From contig CAAECY010000066.1 in NCBI GenBank assembly GCA_900754475.1, forward strand, positions 1 to 40,223: DNA of 40,223 bases. Reading direction: 5' to 3'. The notes beneath the pieces were generated by a model, which saw only the letters and a list, made by a program, of their open reading frames with translations, was not told where the DNA came from and did not search any database. Made by a program: the position numbers and the translations under genes. Origin of the DNA: an uncultured Sutterella sp. (GTDB taxonomy: Bacteria > Pseudomonadota > Gammaproteobacteria > Burkholderiales > Burkholderiaceae_F). Shown here piece by piece: positions 1 to 7,194 of the stretch (position 1 is the stretch's first letter; every line of letters begins with the position of its first letter).

Positions 1-7
1 AAGAGCA
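1..7 (-). promoter_or_regulatory. boxA antitermination element of an rRNA operon, cut by the window edge
   Basis: Read on the minus strand, the window ends in AGTGCTCTT. TGCTCTT is the first seven bases of the rRNA boxA consensus TGCTCTTTAACA. It follows a hairpin and two strong promoters in the order seen in E. coli rrn leaders (P1, P2, hairpin, then CACTGCTCTTTAACA). In known systems NusB-NusE and SuhB act through boxA to prevent Rho termination of rRNA. The rest of boxA and the 16S gene would lie left of base 1, so the identification rests on the arrangement. Confidence 0.75.
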
Positions 8-27
8 CTGCGCTTCGTGAAGCGCAG
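8..27 (-). promoter_or_regulatory. rrn leader hairpin (boxB-like) before boxA
   Basis: This is a perfect inverted repeat with 9-bp arms (CTGCGCTTC and GAAGCGCAG) and a 2-nt centre. It starts about where transcription from the proximal promoter should begin and ends directly before TGCTCTT. E. coli rrn leaders have a comparable hairpin between the P2 start site and boxA. Confidence 0.7.
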
Positions 28-34
28 AATTGAA

Positions 35-63
35 ATCATACAGAGTCGATTTCGTTTTGTCAA
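35..63 (-). promoter_or_regulatory. rrn P2-like sigma-70 promoter, leftward
   Basis: On the minus strand there is a perfect -35 TTGACA (58-63), a 17-nt spacer and a -10 TATGAT (35-40). An A/T-rich stretch (about 70-85) precedes the -35 and could act as an UP element. The start site would be near base 28, at the top of the boxB-like hairpin. The promoter reads out of the window to the left. Confidence 0.85.
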
Positions 64-150
64 GAGCGATTTTGAAAATTTTTCGCGGTCGTTCTTGTTT
101 TCCTCTCGAAGTCCGTCGCTCGAAGCGTCGTCGTTCGCGAGAGGAAGTGA

Positions 151-178
151 ATTATACGCGGGAATTTTCGTTTGTCAA
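151..178 (-). promoter_or_regulatory. rrn P1-like sigma-70 promoter, leftward
   Basis: On the minus strand there is a perfect -35 TTGACA (173-178), a 16-nt spacer and a perfect -10 TATAAT (151-156). It lies about 115 bp upstream of the second promoter, which is the tandem P1/P2 layout of rRNA operons. It begins about 20 bp beyond the ilvD terminator, so ilvD readthrough is blocked before this strong unit. Confidence 0.88.
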
Positions 179-196
179 GAGTTTTTTCGAGGCCTC

Positions 197-233
197 GAAA
201 AAAAAAAACGAGGGGCGCTTCGCGCCCCCTCGT
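197..233 (-). terminator. Intrinsic terminator of ilvD
   Basis: On the minus strand a very GC-rich stem (GAGGGGGCGC / GCGCCCCTC, TTCG-type loop, one bulge) is followed by an uninterrupted run of about 11 T. It lies some 30 bp after the ilvD stop codon and just before the rrn promoters. Confidence 0.92.
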
Positions 234-263
234 CGTTTCGCGTTTCGGGTCTCTCTCGGTCGC

Positions 264-1925
264 TTATTTGAGGACCGCACCCGACATACCCGAACTCACG
301 AGCTTCGCGTAACGCGCAAGCACACCCGTACGGATGCGCGGTTCGGGAGCCTGCCATTCGGCGCGGCGCCGCGCAAGCTCCTCATCCGACACGTCGACCG
401 AGATCGTGTGGCCGGGGATGTCGATGCGGATCCGATCGCCTTCGCGAAGGAGTGCAATGGGGCCGCCGTCCGCGGCTTCGGGAGAAACATGGCCGAGGGC
501 CGCTCCGCGGGTCGCCCCCGAGAAGCGACCGTCGGTAACGAGCGCCACCGTTTCGCCGAGACCCGCGCCGACGATGGCGGCGGTGGGATTGAGCATTTCG
601 CGCATGCCCGGGCCGCCCTTCGGGCCTTCGTAGCGGATGACCACCACGTCCCCCGGACGGATCGCACCCGAATGGATGGCGGCGATCGCCGACTCTTCGT
701 TGTCGAAGACCCGGGCGGGACCTTCGTGGCAGAGCATCGCATCCGCCACGGCGCTGCGCTTCACCACGCACCCTTCGGGTGCGAGGTTCCCCTTCAGGAC
801 CGCAATGCCGCCTTCGCTCCCGTAGGGGTTCTCAATCGGACGGACGACCTCGTGATCGAGCACCTTGCCTTTGCGAAGGATTTCGCCGATCGTTTCGCCC
901 GACACCGTGGGGCAGCCTTCGTTCAGAAGCCCCTTCTTGCCGAGCTCGTTCATGACGGCGGGAATCCCGCCCGCACGGTCGAGGTCTTCGATGTAGTGGG
1001 ACCCGGCAGGCGCCAAGTGGCAGAGGTTGGGCGTACGGCGGGCAATCGAGTTCGCAACCGACAAGTCGAGCTCGAACCCGCACTCGTGCGCGATCGCGGG
1101 AAGATGCAGCATCGAATTCGTCGAGCAACCGAGCGCCATGTCGACGGTCAAGGCGTTTTCGAACGCTTCGCGCGTCATCAGGTCGCGCGGACGCACGTCT
1201 TCGCGAACGAGGTCCATCACGCGCATGCCGGCTTCTTTTGCCAGACGGATGCGGGCGGACATGACGGCGGGAATCGTACCGTTGCCGGGAAGGGCCATGC
1301 CGAGCACTTCGGTGAGGCAGTTCATCGAATTCGCCGTGAACATCCCCGAGCAGGAGCCGCAGGTCGGGCAGCACTTGTTTTCGACTTCGAGGAACCGCAC
1401 CGCATCGATGCGCCCCGTCGCGTGCGCTCCGACCGCTTCGGCGACGTCGGAATAAGAAAGGCGGCAGCCGTCCGTCGTGCGGCCCGCAAGCATGGCACCA
1501 CCGGAAATGACGATGCTCGGCACGTTGAGACGCGCGGCGGCCATGAGAAGCCCCGGAACGTTCTTGTCGCAGGCCGCGACGAGAACGAGACCGTCGAAGG
1601 GATGGGCCGATGCCATCGTTTCGACGCTGTCGGCGATGAGTTCGCGGCTTACGAGCGAATACTTCATCCCGGCGTGCCCCATGGCAAGTCCGTCGCAGAC
1701 GGCGATCGCGGGGAAGACCACGGGCGTACCGCCCCCGAGCGCCACCCCGACCTTCACGGCTTCGGTGATCTTGTCGAGGTTGACGTGTCCCGGAACGATG
1801 TCGTTTTGCGAATTCACGATCCCGATCAGGGGGCGCTCGATTTCGGCGTCCGAAAGGCCGAGGGCCTTCAGAATGGCGCGTTGCGGTGCCGCGGCGGCTC
1901 CCTTCGTGAGTCGATCGCTTCGCAT
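264..1925 (-). CDS. ilvD: Dihydroxy-acid dehydratase
   Basis: This 553-residue cytoplasmic enzyme converts 2,3-dihydroxy-isovalerate (and the methylvalerate analogue) to the 2-keto acid, the step before the aminotransferase in valine, isoleucine and pantothenate synthesis. The sequence has the iron-sulfur cysteine regions of the IlvD/Edd family: AACDKNVPG, the cysteine-rich CCPTCGSCSGMF and GCSTN, with the C-terminal GRFSGATRG segment. The length fits the shorter [2Fe-2S] type rather than the roughly 616-residue E. coli protein; the cluster type is inferred from length only. The ATG at 1925 follows AGGAGG by about 9 nt. Another ATG at 1933 is closer to the AGGAGG but opens a different frame. 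The gene is monocistronic, with its own strong terminator, and is divergent from the aminotransferase gene. No other branched-chain biosynthesis gene is nearby. Confidence 0.96.
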   Translation of the reverse strand: MRSDRLTKGAAAAPQRAILKALGLSDAEIERPLIGIVNSQNDIVPGHVNLDKITEAVKVGVALGGGTPVVFPAIAVCDGLAMGHAGMKYSLVSRELIADSVETMASAHPFDGLVLVAACDKNVPGLLMAAARLNVPSIVISGGAMLAGRTTDGCRLSYSDVAEAVGAHATGRIDAVRFLEVENKCCPTCGSCSGMFTANSMNCLTEVLGMALPGNGTIPAVMSARIRLAKEAGMRVMDLVREDVRPRDLMTREAFENALTVDMALGCSTNSMLHLPAIAHECGFELDLSVANSIARRTPNLCHLAPAGSHYIEDLDRAGGIPAVMNELGKKGLLNEGCPTVSGETIGEILRKGKVLDHEVVRPIENPYGSEGGIAVLKGNLAPEGCVVKRSAVADAMLCHEGPARVFDNEESAIAAIHSGAIRPGDVVVIRYEGPKGGPGMREMLNPTAAIVGAGLGETVALVTDGRFSGATRGAALGHVSPEAADGGPIALLREGDRIRIDIPGHTISVDVSDEELARRRAEWQAPEPRIRTGVLARYAKLVSSGMSGAVLK

Positions 1926-2257
1926 AAGACATGTCCTCCTATGGGTGAAATGGATGGGTCGACGGGTCCTCGGATTGAGCTTTGGGTTCGGACCCGAACT
2001 TTCACTCTATCAAGCGCGCCGACCGATTCGCCTGCGCAAAACGCCGTAGACACGGCTCCGCGCTTCTCCTTAGGCGCATTCGCCTACCGGACGGAAGAGA
2101 TCGTTACGCCTCGTCCGCCGCGGTAAGATTTCCCGACGAGAGACCCGGAGACGGCATGCGGCATGAGGCCTGCTTGCCCTCAACCGGGCACGCGGCGAGC
2201 CGATCGTTTCGACGCTCGCCGCCGCTTCCTTTTCCAAATTTCGGAGGTTTTTTGGAG
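1926..2257. other. Divergent intergenic region ilvD / C-S lyase
   Basis: These 332 bp hold no gene I can support. Visible elements are the AGGAGG of ilvD (about 1934-1939), a perfect palindrome GTTCGG-AC-CCGAAC at 1986-1999 just downstream of a weak leftward -10 candidate (TAGAGT, 2004-2009), and a small inverted repeat AGGCG-CATT-CGCCT at 2072-2085. A weak rightward -10 candidate TAAGAT lies at 2124-2129. No leader peptide rich in Leu, Ile or Val codons, as in classic ilv attenuation, was recognised. Confidence 0.5.
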
Positions 2258-3445
2258 ATGTTCGACTTCACGACCGAAATCGACCGTTCGGGCACCTATT
2301 CGCTTAAGTGGAACGTGGCCGAAGGTGAGCTTCCCTGCTGGGTGGCCGACATGGACTTTCGAACGGCACCCGTCATCGTCGAGGCCGCAACGCGCGCGGC
2401 CGCACGCGGCCTCTACGGCTACACGATCGTGCCGGACACATTCGGCAAGGCCGTCGCCTCCTGGTACGAACGCCGCTACGGCTGGCACTTCGCGCCCGAG
2501 TGCGTGCGCTTTGCCACGGGCGTGATGCCCGCCGTCCATTCGCTCGTTCGCACGCTTACGAACCCGGGCGACAAGGTGGTGGTGCTTACGCCCGTCTATC
2601 ACTGCTTCTTCCAGGCGATCGAAGAAAACGGGCGCACCGCTTCGACCGTCCCCCTGATTGAGGAAGAAGACGGTTCCGTTCGGATCGACTTCGAGGCGCT
2701 CGAAACCGCACTGCGGGATCCCGCCGTTCGCCTCATGATCCTTTGCAACCCGCACAACCCCACGGGCACGCTCTGGACGGAAGAGGACCTGCGCCGCATC
2801 GGCGAATTGACGAGCAAGGCGGGCGTTCTCGTTCTCTCGGACGAAATTCACGGCGACCTCGTCGATCCTGGCACCCGTTACGTCCCCTACCAGAAGGCGA
2901 TCGACGAGGAAGCGCGTCGTTTGAGCCTCACCTGCGTTTCGCCTTCGAAGACCTTCAACATTCCGATGCTCGGCGTTTCCGCCCTCATCGTCCCCGACGA
3001 ACGGCTGCGCGCCCGCGCCGCCGCGGGCCTGCACCGCGATCAGGTGTGCAACCCCGGGGCGCTCGTGATCGAACCCGCGCTTGCCGCCTACAACGAAGGC
3101 GAACCCTGGCTCGAAGAGCTGCTCGTTGTTTTGGAAGCGAACAAGCGCCGTACGGTGCAATTCATCGCCGAGGAGCTTCCGAAGGTGAAGTGCCGCCATC
3201 CGCTTGCGACCTACCTCCTCTGGCTCGACATTTCCGCCTACGGCGTCCCGTCGGGGAAGGCCGTCGAGGTCATTCGCCGCACGACGGGGCTCATCGTCTC
3301 GCCCGGGAGCCAGTTCCGTCCCGACGCGGGCGAATGGCTGCGCCTCAACGTCGCGACGCAGGCGACGCGCCTCGAAGACGCGCTCGGGCGCTTGAAGCGG
3401 GGGCTCGAAGCCCTTGAGAAGGAACAGGCTGCCGAGAACCGTTGA
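2258..3445 (+). CDS. MalY/PatB-family pyridoxal-phosphate C-S lyase (cystathionine beta-lyase type)
   Basis: This 395-residue cytoplasmic fold-type I PLP enzyme belongs to the aminotransferase class I/II group. The MalY/PatB subfamily cleaves C-S bonds in cystathionine, cysteine or related thioethers, giving pyruvate, ammonia and a thiol. Visible marks are the N-terminal WVADMDF, YGYT, CNPHNPTG, the PLP-pyridine aspartate in LSDEIHGDL and the Schiff-base lysine in SPSKTFN. The start is the ATG at 2258, preceded by GGAGG/TTGGAG and opening with MFDF as relatives do; the frame is open upstream to 1982, but that part has no family similarity. The gene stands alone between a divergent ilvD and its terminator, so the physiological substrate is not given by context. 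It could serve methionine synthesis or cysteine degradation. Confidence 0.9.
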   Translation: MFDFTTEIDRSGTYSLKWNVAEGELPCWVADMDFRTAPVIVEAATRAAARGLYGYTIVPDTFGKAVASWYERRYGWHFAPECVRFATGVMPAVHSLVRTLTNPGDKVVVLTPVYHCFFQAIEENGRTASTVPLIEEEDGSVRIDFEALETALRDPAVRLMILCNPHNPTGTLWTEEDLRRIGELTSKAGVLVLSDEIHGDLVDPGTRYVPYQKAIDEEARRLSLTCVSPSKTFNIPMLGVSALIVPDERLRARAAAGLHRDQVCNPGALVIEPALAAYNEGEPWLEELLVVLEANKRRTVQFIAEELPKVKCRHPLATYLLWLDISAYGVPSGKAVEVIRRTTGLIVSPGSQFRPDAGEWLRLNVATQATRLEDALGRLKRGLEALEKEQAAENR

Positions 3446-3485
3446 GTTCGCGGCGAACTGAAGCCCTATTCAATCAAGGAAGGAA

Positions 3486-3520
3486 AAAGCGTTCGACGGT
3501 TTCGCACCGACGAACGCTTT
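3486..3520 (+). repeat. Inverted repeat after the C-S lyase gene
   Basis: Perfect 10-bp arms (AAAGCGTTCG and CGAACGCTTT) flank a 15-nt loop. No T-run follows, so it is more likely a 3'-end stabilising hairpin than the terminator itself, which is the next hairpin downstream. Confidence 0.6.
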
Positions 3521-3552
3521 CAGAGGTCACGGAAGACCGCAAAAGACCGCGG

Positions 3553-3584
3553 AGGCGCTCGGAAAGTTTTCCGGGCGCCTTTCC
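3553..3584 (+). terminator. Terminator of the C-S lyase gene
   Basis: The stem is AGGCGC-(T)-CGGAAA / TTTCCG-(G)-GCGCCT, followed by TTCC. It lies about 110 bp after the stop codon and ends 9 bp before the convergent flavodoxin-like gene. The T-run is short, so efficiency is uncertain. Confidence 0.6.
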
Positions 3585-3592
3585 TATCGGCG

Positions 3593-4153
3593 TTACCAGT
3601 TCGCGCCGAAGACGCTCCGGAAGATTTCCACGCCGCGCGAGAGGTCCAAGCGGTCGGGATGGGTTTCCGCCGCCTGGCGGCGCGCTTCGCGTTCGGGGCT
3701 CACGGTGCCCCCCAACGCGGCCGTCATGCGCGCGAAGAGTTCGGGGTCGATGCGGCCCCGGCAGAGGAACGTTTCAACGAGCGTGTTGCCGCGCCCCGAG
3801 GCGACGAGCTCTTCGGACGTGCGGCGCATCCAGTCCTTCGACTTTTCGTCGTCGGGGTTCCCGCCCATCGTCGCAAAGCACCCGATGCGCTTTCCTTCGA
3901 AGCGCTTCGCGGCCTCTTGCATGTCTTCGGGCGCCATGCCGCGGTCGCACCAGAAGCCGAGGAGCACGGGGTTGTAGGGCGAGAGATCTTCGGGGAGATC
4001 TTCGGGCTTCATGAGGACCGATCCCGGCCAGGCGTCGCAAATCGCATGCGCGAGCATGAGCGTGTTGCCGGTGCGGGAGCTGATCACGATGAGAGGCGTC
4101 GAGCCGCGGACGGTTGCGGTTTGAGATTCGGAAGCGGTATCGAAAGCAGACAT
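3593..4153 (-). CDS. Flavodoxin-like protein (Flavodoxin_3/BilS-like)
   Basis: This is a 186-residue cytoplasmic protein with a flavodoxin fold. After a roughly 18-residue N-terminal extension, the FMN phosphate loop is visible as SSRTGNT (residues 25-31), followed by LLGFWCDRGMAPEDM and GCFATMGGNPDDE, which correspond to the 90s and 60s loops of flavodoxins that clamp the isoalloxazine. Proteins of this kind transfer electrons to a partner reductase; the same family includes BilS, which accompanies the gut bilirubin reductase BilR. No BilR-like gene is next to it here, so I keep the general name. The ATG at 4153 has no clear Shine-Dalgarno sequence. It follows the CysE-like gene but is separated from it by a strong terminator and is probably transcribed alone. 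Confidence 0.75.
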   Translation of the reverse strand: MSAFDTASESQTATVRGSTPLIVISSRTGNTLMLAHAICDAWPGSVLMKPEDLPEDLSPYNPVLLGFWCDRGMAPEDMQEAAKRFEGKRIGCFATMGGNPDDEKSKDWMRRTSEELVASGRGNTLVETFLCRGRIDPELFARMTAALGGTVSPEREARRQAAETHPDRLDLSRGVEIFRSVFGANW

Positions 4154-4261
4154 GATGAGTGCGTTCTTCGAGTTATCGTTTCCACCTAGTGTAGCCGTCC
4201 TTTCGCCCGTGCGTTCGCATTGCGCGAAGTCGGACGCGGATTGCTCAAAAGTTTCACAAAG

Positions 4262-4301
4262 AAAAAACGGCCGGAGTACGTTCTACATACTTCCGGCCGT
4301 T
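4262..4301 (-). terminator. Terminator of the CysE-like gene
   Basis: On the minus strand the arms AACGGCCGGA and TCCGGCCGTT close a loop of about 18 nt and run into TTTTTTCTTT. It lies about 35 bp after the stop codon. Confidence 0.92.
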
Positions 4302-4333
4302 GCATTCTCAGGAATTCAACCCGTTTCCCGCGA

Positions 4334-5071
4334 TCATTCTTCCGTCGCGGGCTTCGTCTTCGTGCGGTGATGACGCGCGCGGCGCACCGAGAGACCGAGG
4401 TTGCGGGTGTTGAGTTTCGGGAGGTCTTCGTCGGGAATCGCTTCGCCGCCCGCTTCCTTCAGGTTGGCGTTGAGCTTCTGGATGACGGCGTTTTGTTCCT
4501 TCACGACGCGGGCGAGCTCCTTCAGAGCGGCGTCGCGGTCGGGGGACTTGTCGGCGGGCTTCTCGGCGGGTTTTTCCTCGGACTTTTCGGCGGGCTGTTC
4601 GGCGGGCTGTTCGGAAGGCTCGGCGACCTTTTCCGCTTCGACAGGAGCTTCCGCCGTGTCGGATTCGGTCTTCACGACATCGATCACCTGCGTCGTGTCT
4701 TCGGTCACGTGGGCGCCGTGGGCGAGCACGGTCCCTGCCGCCACGCGGACGTTGCGGGCGACGAAGGCCGAGCCGAGGAGTTCGACGTCGGGATCAAGGC
4801 GCGCGCCCGACTCGATCACGACGCCCGCGCCATGCGCGATGTAGACCCGTTCGCAAAGCTTCGCGTCGGGGGCGATGTCCGCACCCGTCAGGATGCGGTT
4901 GATCGAGGAGACGAGGCCGCCCAGGGCCTCCCACTCCTGAAGCGCGCACCAGTAAGCGGCGCGCGAGAGCACGGCCGCCTGCCAGCCCGAAGCGCCGAAG
5001 ACGATCCCGAGCGTCGAGCGACCGGTCTTCGTACGGTGAATTTCGAGAAGTTCTTTGGCGTACTCAAACAT
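4334..5071 (-). CDS. CysE-like hexapeptide acyltransferase with a long charged C-terminal tail
   Basis: This 245-residue protein has three parts. Residues 1-60 are helical (RAAYWCALQEWEALGG) and resemble the region preceding the barrel in serine O-acetyltransferases. Residues 60-125 form a short left-handed beta-helix (ADIAPDAKL, AHGAGVVIESGA, GSAFVARNVRVAAGT). Asp65 and His80 are 15 residues apart, the same spacing as the catalytic Asp/His pair of CysE, so activity is possible. From about 130 comes a Pro/Glu/Ala/Lys-rich linker with a QPAE repeat, then a short amphipathic helix and a basic end (RRARHHRTKTK). CysE proteins do not normally have this tail, and the barrel is shorter than usual. 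It could be a real serine or sugar acetyltransferase or a structural relative. It lies 102 bp downstream of trmJ. Confidence 0.6.
   Translation of the reverse strand: MFEYAKELLEIHRTKTGRSTLGIVFGASGWQAAVLSRAAYWCALQEWEALGGLVSSINRILTGADIAPDAKLCERVYIAHGAGVVIESGARLDPDVELLGSAFVARNVRVAAGTVLAHGAHVTEDTTQVIDVVKTESDTAEAPVEAEKVAEPSEQPAEQPAEKSEEKPAEKPADKSPDRDAALKELARVVKEQNAVIQKLNANLKEAGGEAIPDEDLPKLNTRNLGLSVRRARHHRTKTKPATEE
4586..4609. repeat. 12-bp tandem duplication inside the CysE-like tail
   Basis: Two identical copies of TTCGGCGGGCTG lie head to tail. On the coding (minus) strand they encode QPAEQPAE. The exact nucleotide identity suggests recent slippage. Confidence 0.85.
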
Positions 5072-5101
5072 GTTTGTGGTCCCGATGGAGAGTTTCAGTG
5101 C

Positions 5102-5122
5102 CCGGGGGTCGTTCGCCCCCGG
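5102..5122 (-). repeat. GC hairpin between trmJ and the CysE-like gene
   Basis: The arms CCGGGGG and CCCCCGG enclose a 7-nt loop. Neither strand has a T-run, so it is not a classical terminator. It may stabilise or process the transcript between the two genes. Confidence 0.5.
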
Positions 5123-5173
5123 AAGTACCCATTGTGCCAGAGCCGCGCGAGGGCTTCCGCGACTCGCGGCCGC

Positions 5174-5968
5174 TCAAGGCTTTTTCGAGCCCGCACGGTC
5201 TTTCTTCGGGCGGATGATCGCCGCGCAGATTCCGCGCAGAAGGTCGATTTCGGTTTGGGTGAGGCCCGAACGACCGAACAAGCGCCGCGTGATCGGCATG
5301 AGGAATTTCGGGTGTTCGGGGTCGTGCACGCCGCAGGCGATCATGGCCTTTTCCCAGTGCGCGAAAAAGCCTTCGACGGCTTCGTTCGTGGCGGGGGCTT
5401 CGTGGCCGAAGCGCGACTGCCAGTCGTAAAGACCCCCTTCGTGACCTTCGCCCGCAAGAAGCGCCATGTGCATTTCGTAGGCGGTGAGCTGCACGGCCTG
5501 CGCGAGATTCAAGCTCGGGCTTTCGGGGTCGGCGGCAATCGCAGCGGACCCTTGGCAGAGCATCACTTCTTCGTTCGTGAGGCCGCTTCGTTCCGTGCCG
5601 AACACGAACGCCACGTCCCCGTCGTAATTCTTCAACCACGCGTCCGTTTTGACGGTCGCTTCGCGCAAGGGGGACATCGGGGGACCGAATTCGCGGTCGT
5701 ACCCCGTCAGGGCCCAGGCGAAGGTGACGCCTTCGAGCGCTTCGGCGAGCGTTGCGTGCGTGCGCGAAGCTTCGAGCACGTCGATCGAACTCGTGGCGTA
5801 CGCAACCGCCTCTTCGTGCGTGCGGTAGTCGGCCTCGCGGGGCGCGACGACGCGCAGATCGCGAAAGCCCATCGTTTTGACGGCACGGGCGGCGGATCCG
5901 ATGTTGCCCGGATGACTCGGTTCGCAGAGCACGAACCGAACGCGACGGGCGAGTTCCGGCGTATTCAC
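5174..5968 (-). CDS. trmJ: tRNA (cytidine/uridine-2'-O-)methyltransferase TrmJ
   Basis: This 264-residue SPOUT-class methyltransferase uses S-adenosylmethionine to methylate the 2'-O of position 32 in the anticodon loop of certain tRNAs. The N-terminal FVLCEPSHPGNIGSAARAVKTMGF is the family's RNA-binding and dimer motif. FVFGTERSGLTNEE and LNLAQAVQLTAYEM are the knot motifs that form the AdoMet pocket. The C-terminal portion (from about 180) is the helical extension seen in TrmJ of proteobacteria. The start is GTG at 5968, the first possible initiator after an in-frame stop, with a weak GGAG about 11 nt upstream. The gene follows the aldo/keto reductase gene, with a terminator between them whose loop contains a -10 candidate. 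Confidence 0.93.
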   Translation of the reverse strand: MNTPELARRVRFVLCEPSHPGNIGSAARAVKTMGFRDLRVVAPREADYRTHEEAVAYATSSIDVLEASRTHATLAEALEGVTFAWALTGYDREFGPPMSPLREATVKTDAWLKNYDGDVAFVFGTERSGLTNEEVMLCQGSAAIAADPESPSLNLAQAVQLTAYEMHMALLAGEGHEGGLYDWQSRFGHEAPATNEAVEGFFAHWEKAMIACGVHDPEHPKFLMPITRRLFGRSGLTQTEIDLLRGICAAIIRPKKDRAGSKKP

Positions 5969-5996
5969 TTCTCGATCGACTCCAAGAAAAAATGGG

Positions 5997-6030
5997 AAAA
6001 AAGCGGACCGCCTATTGTAGCGGTCCGCTT
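5997..6030 (-). terminator. Terminator of the aldo/keto reductase gene with a -10-like loop
   Basis: This is a perfect 11-bp stem (AAGCGGACCGC / GCGGTCCGCTT). On the minus strand it runs into six T. The loop reads TACAATAG on the minus strand and would serve as a -10 for trmJ, 46-51 bp upstream of its GTG. The terminator role is clear; the promoter role is only a possibility because no good -35 is seen. Confidence 0.9.
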
Positions 6031-6079
6031 CGCGGCGGTCGAATCGGGTTTCGACTCGGGATGTTGCTTTCGGGTCGAC

Positions 6080-6970
6080 TCAGAGCTTCGAGAGGTCCGG
6101 CATCGGGATCGCGTCGTCCGGGTGTTCGCCCGACCAGCCCGTCTTCTCGGGCAACCCGAAGAGCGCCGCACGGTCTTCGTCGTCAAGCGCAAAGTTGAAG
6201 ACGTCGCGGTTCGCGCGCATGCGTTCGGGGTCGGCGGACTTCGCAATCGGAAGAAGGCCGAGCTCGAGCGAGAAGCGCAGGCACACGCGGGCGGGGGTCA
6301 CGCCGTGCTTTTCGGCAATCGCACGGACGACGTCGTTCGTCATCAGGCGGCTTTGCCCGAGAGGCGCCCAGGCTTCGACGAGGATCCCGCGCTCGCGGCA
6401 GTAGCGAACCGCCTCTTCCTGAAGGTACCCGGGGTGAACTTCGATCTGGTTCACGACGGGCACTTCGCCTTCCAAAGCGGCGAAATGGTGCGGGAGGAAG
6501 TTCGCGACGCCGATCGACTTCACGAGGCCCTCCGCTTTGAAGTCCTGGAAAGCGTTCCAGGTTTCCGTGATCGCACGTTGCCAGTCGGCATCGTCCGCCG
6601 AGCGGCGGGGCCAGTGGATGAGAAGGAGATCGACGTAGTCGAGACCGAGTCGTTCGAGCGAGACGCCGAGCTCGCGTCGGGCGCCTTCGGCCGACAGGTC
6701 GTCCTTCCACACTTTGGTCGTCACGAAGAAGTCGCTTCGAGCGAGCCCGCTCGTGCGAACGGCTTCGCCGACGCTCCCTTCGGAACCGTAGAGGTAAGCC
6801 GTATCGAAATGGCGGTAGCCCGCTCGGACGGCTTCTTCACACACGCGCGCGCCGTCTTCGCGGTCTTTGACGCGCCAGGTGCCGTAGCCGATGCAGGGAA
6901 TCGAGTTTCCGTCCGAGAGCGCGTAGCGGTCGTCGGGCGACGTCGGGATGCGGTCGATGATGGGAAGCAT
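6080..6970 (-). CDS. Aldo/keto reductase
   Basis: This 296-residue cytosolic NADPH-dependent oxidoreductase is of the 2,5-diketo-gluconate reductase/prostaglandin F synthase type. The catalytic tetrad is complete: Asp56 and Tyr61 (GYRHFDTAYLYGSE), Lys86 (VTTKVW) and His119 (LLLIHWP). GVANF, NQIEVHPGYLQ and the C-terminal IPIAKS-like segment (LPIAKSADPERM) line the cofactor site. I chose the ATG at 6970, which has GAGG 6 nt upstream; the frame is open to 7009, but the added residues are not family-like. The substrate cannot be read from the sequence; such enzymes reduce varied aldehydes and ketones. The gene follows serB across a 224-bp gap and ends in a strong terminator. Confidence 0.92.
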   Translation of the reverse strand: MLPIIDRIPTSPDDRYALSDGNSIPCIGYGTWRVKDREDGARVCEEAVRAGYRHFDTAYLYGSEGSVGEAVRTSGLARSDFFVTTKVWKDDLSAEGARRELGVSLERLGLDYVDLLLIHWPRRSADDADWQRAITETWNAFQDFKAEGLVKSIGVANFLPHHFAALEGEVPVVNQIEVHPGYLQEEAVRYCRERGILVEAWAPLGQSRLMTNDVVRAIAEKHGVTPARVCLRFSLELGLLPIAKSADPERMRANRDVFNFALDDEDRAALFGLPEKTGWSGEHPDDAIPMPDLSKL

Positions 6971-7113
6971 GGAAACCTCGGAAAAAACGCGGTGGAAACG
7001 AAACGGCACCGAAAAGGAGCCGAAACGGAAACGAGAAAGAGCGGGAAAGGACGGGCTCGAGGCGGTTTTGAGGCGCCTTCGGCCGTCTTCCCGTGGTCTT
7101 CGGGTGCAGGGTC

Positions 7114-7119
7114 ATTGTA
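7114..7119 (-). promoter_or_regulatory. Candidate -10 for the aldo/keto reductase gene
   Basis: The minus strand reads CGCTACAATG, with TACAAT as the -10. The same extended form (GCTACAATG) occurs before smc. No convincing -35 is visible, so this is a tentative call. Confidence 0.35.
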
Positions 7120-7194
7120 GCGACCGCCTTCCCGAAACCGACCGCCGGCTTTGTGCCCGTCCTTCCCATCGTGTCCGGCGTTCGGTCGATTCCG

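Noticed and set aside
30..2126. A 698-codon open frame on the plus strand opposite ilvD
   Set aside because: It is the complement of ilvD, rich in Arg, His and Ala, with no family motifs. GC-rich genes routinely leave such frames on the other strand.
1982..2257. N-terminal extension of the C-S lyase by 92 residues
   Set aside because: The extension lacks homology and the ATG at 2258 has an excellent ribosome site and a typical family start.
4220..7120. A 966-codon open frame on the plus strand
   Set aside because: It runs opposite the CysE-like, trmJ and reductase genes, crosses three terminators and promoter regions, and has the composition of a shadow frame.
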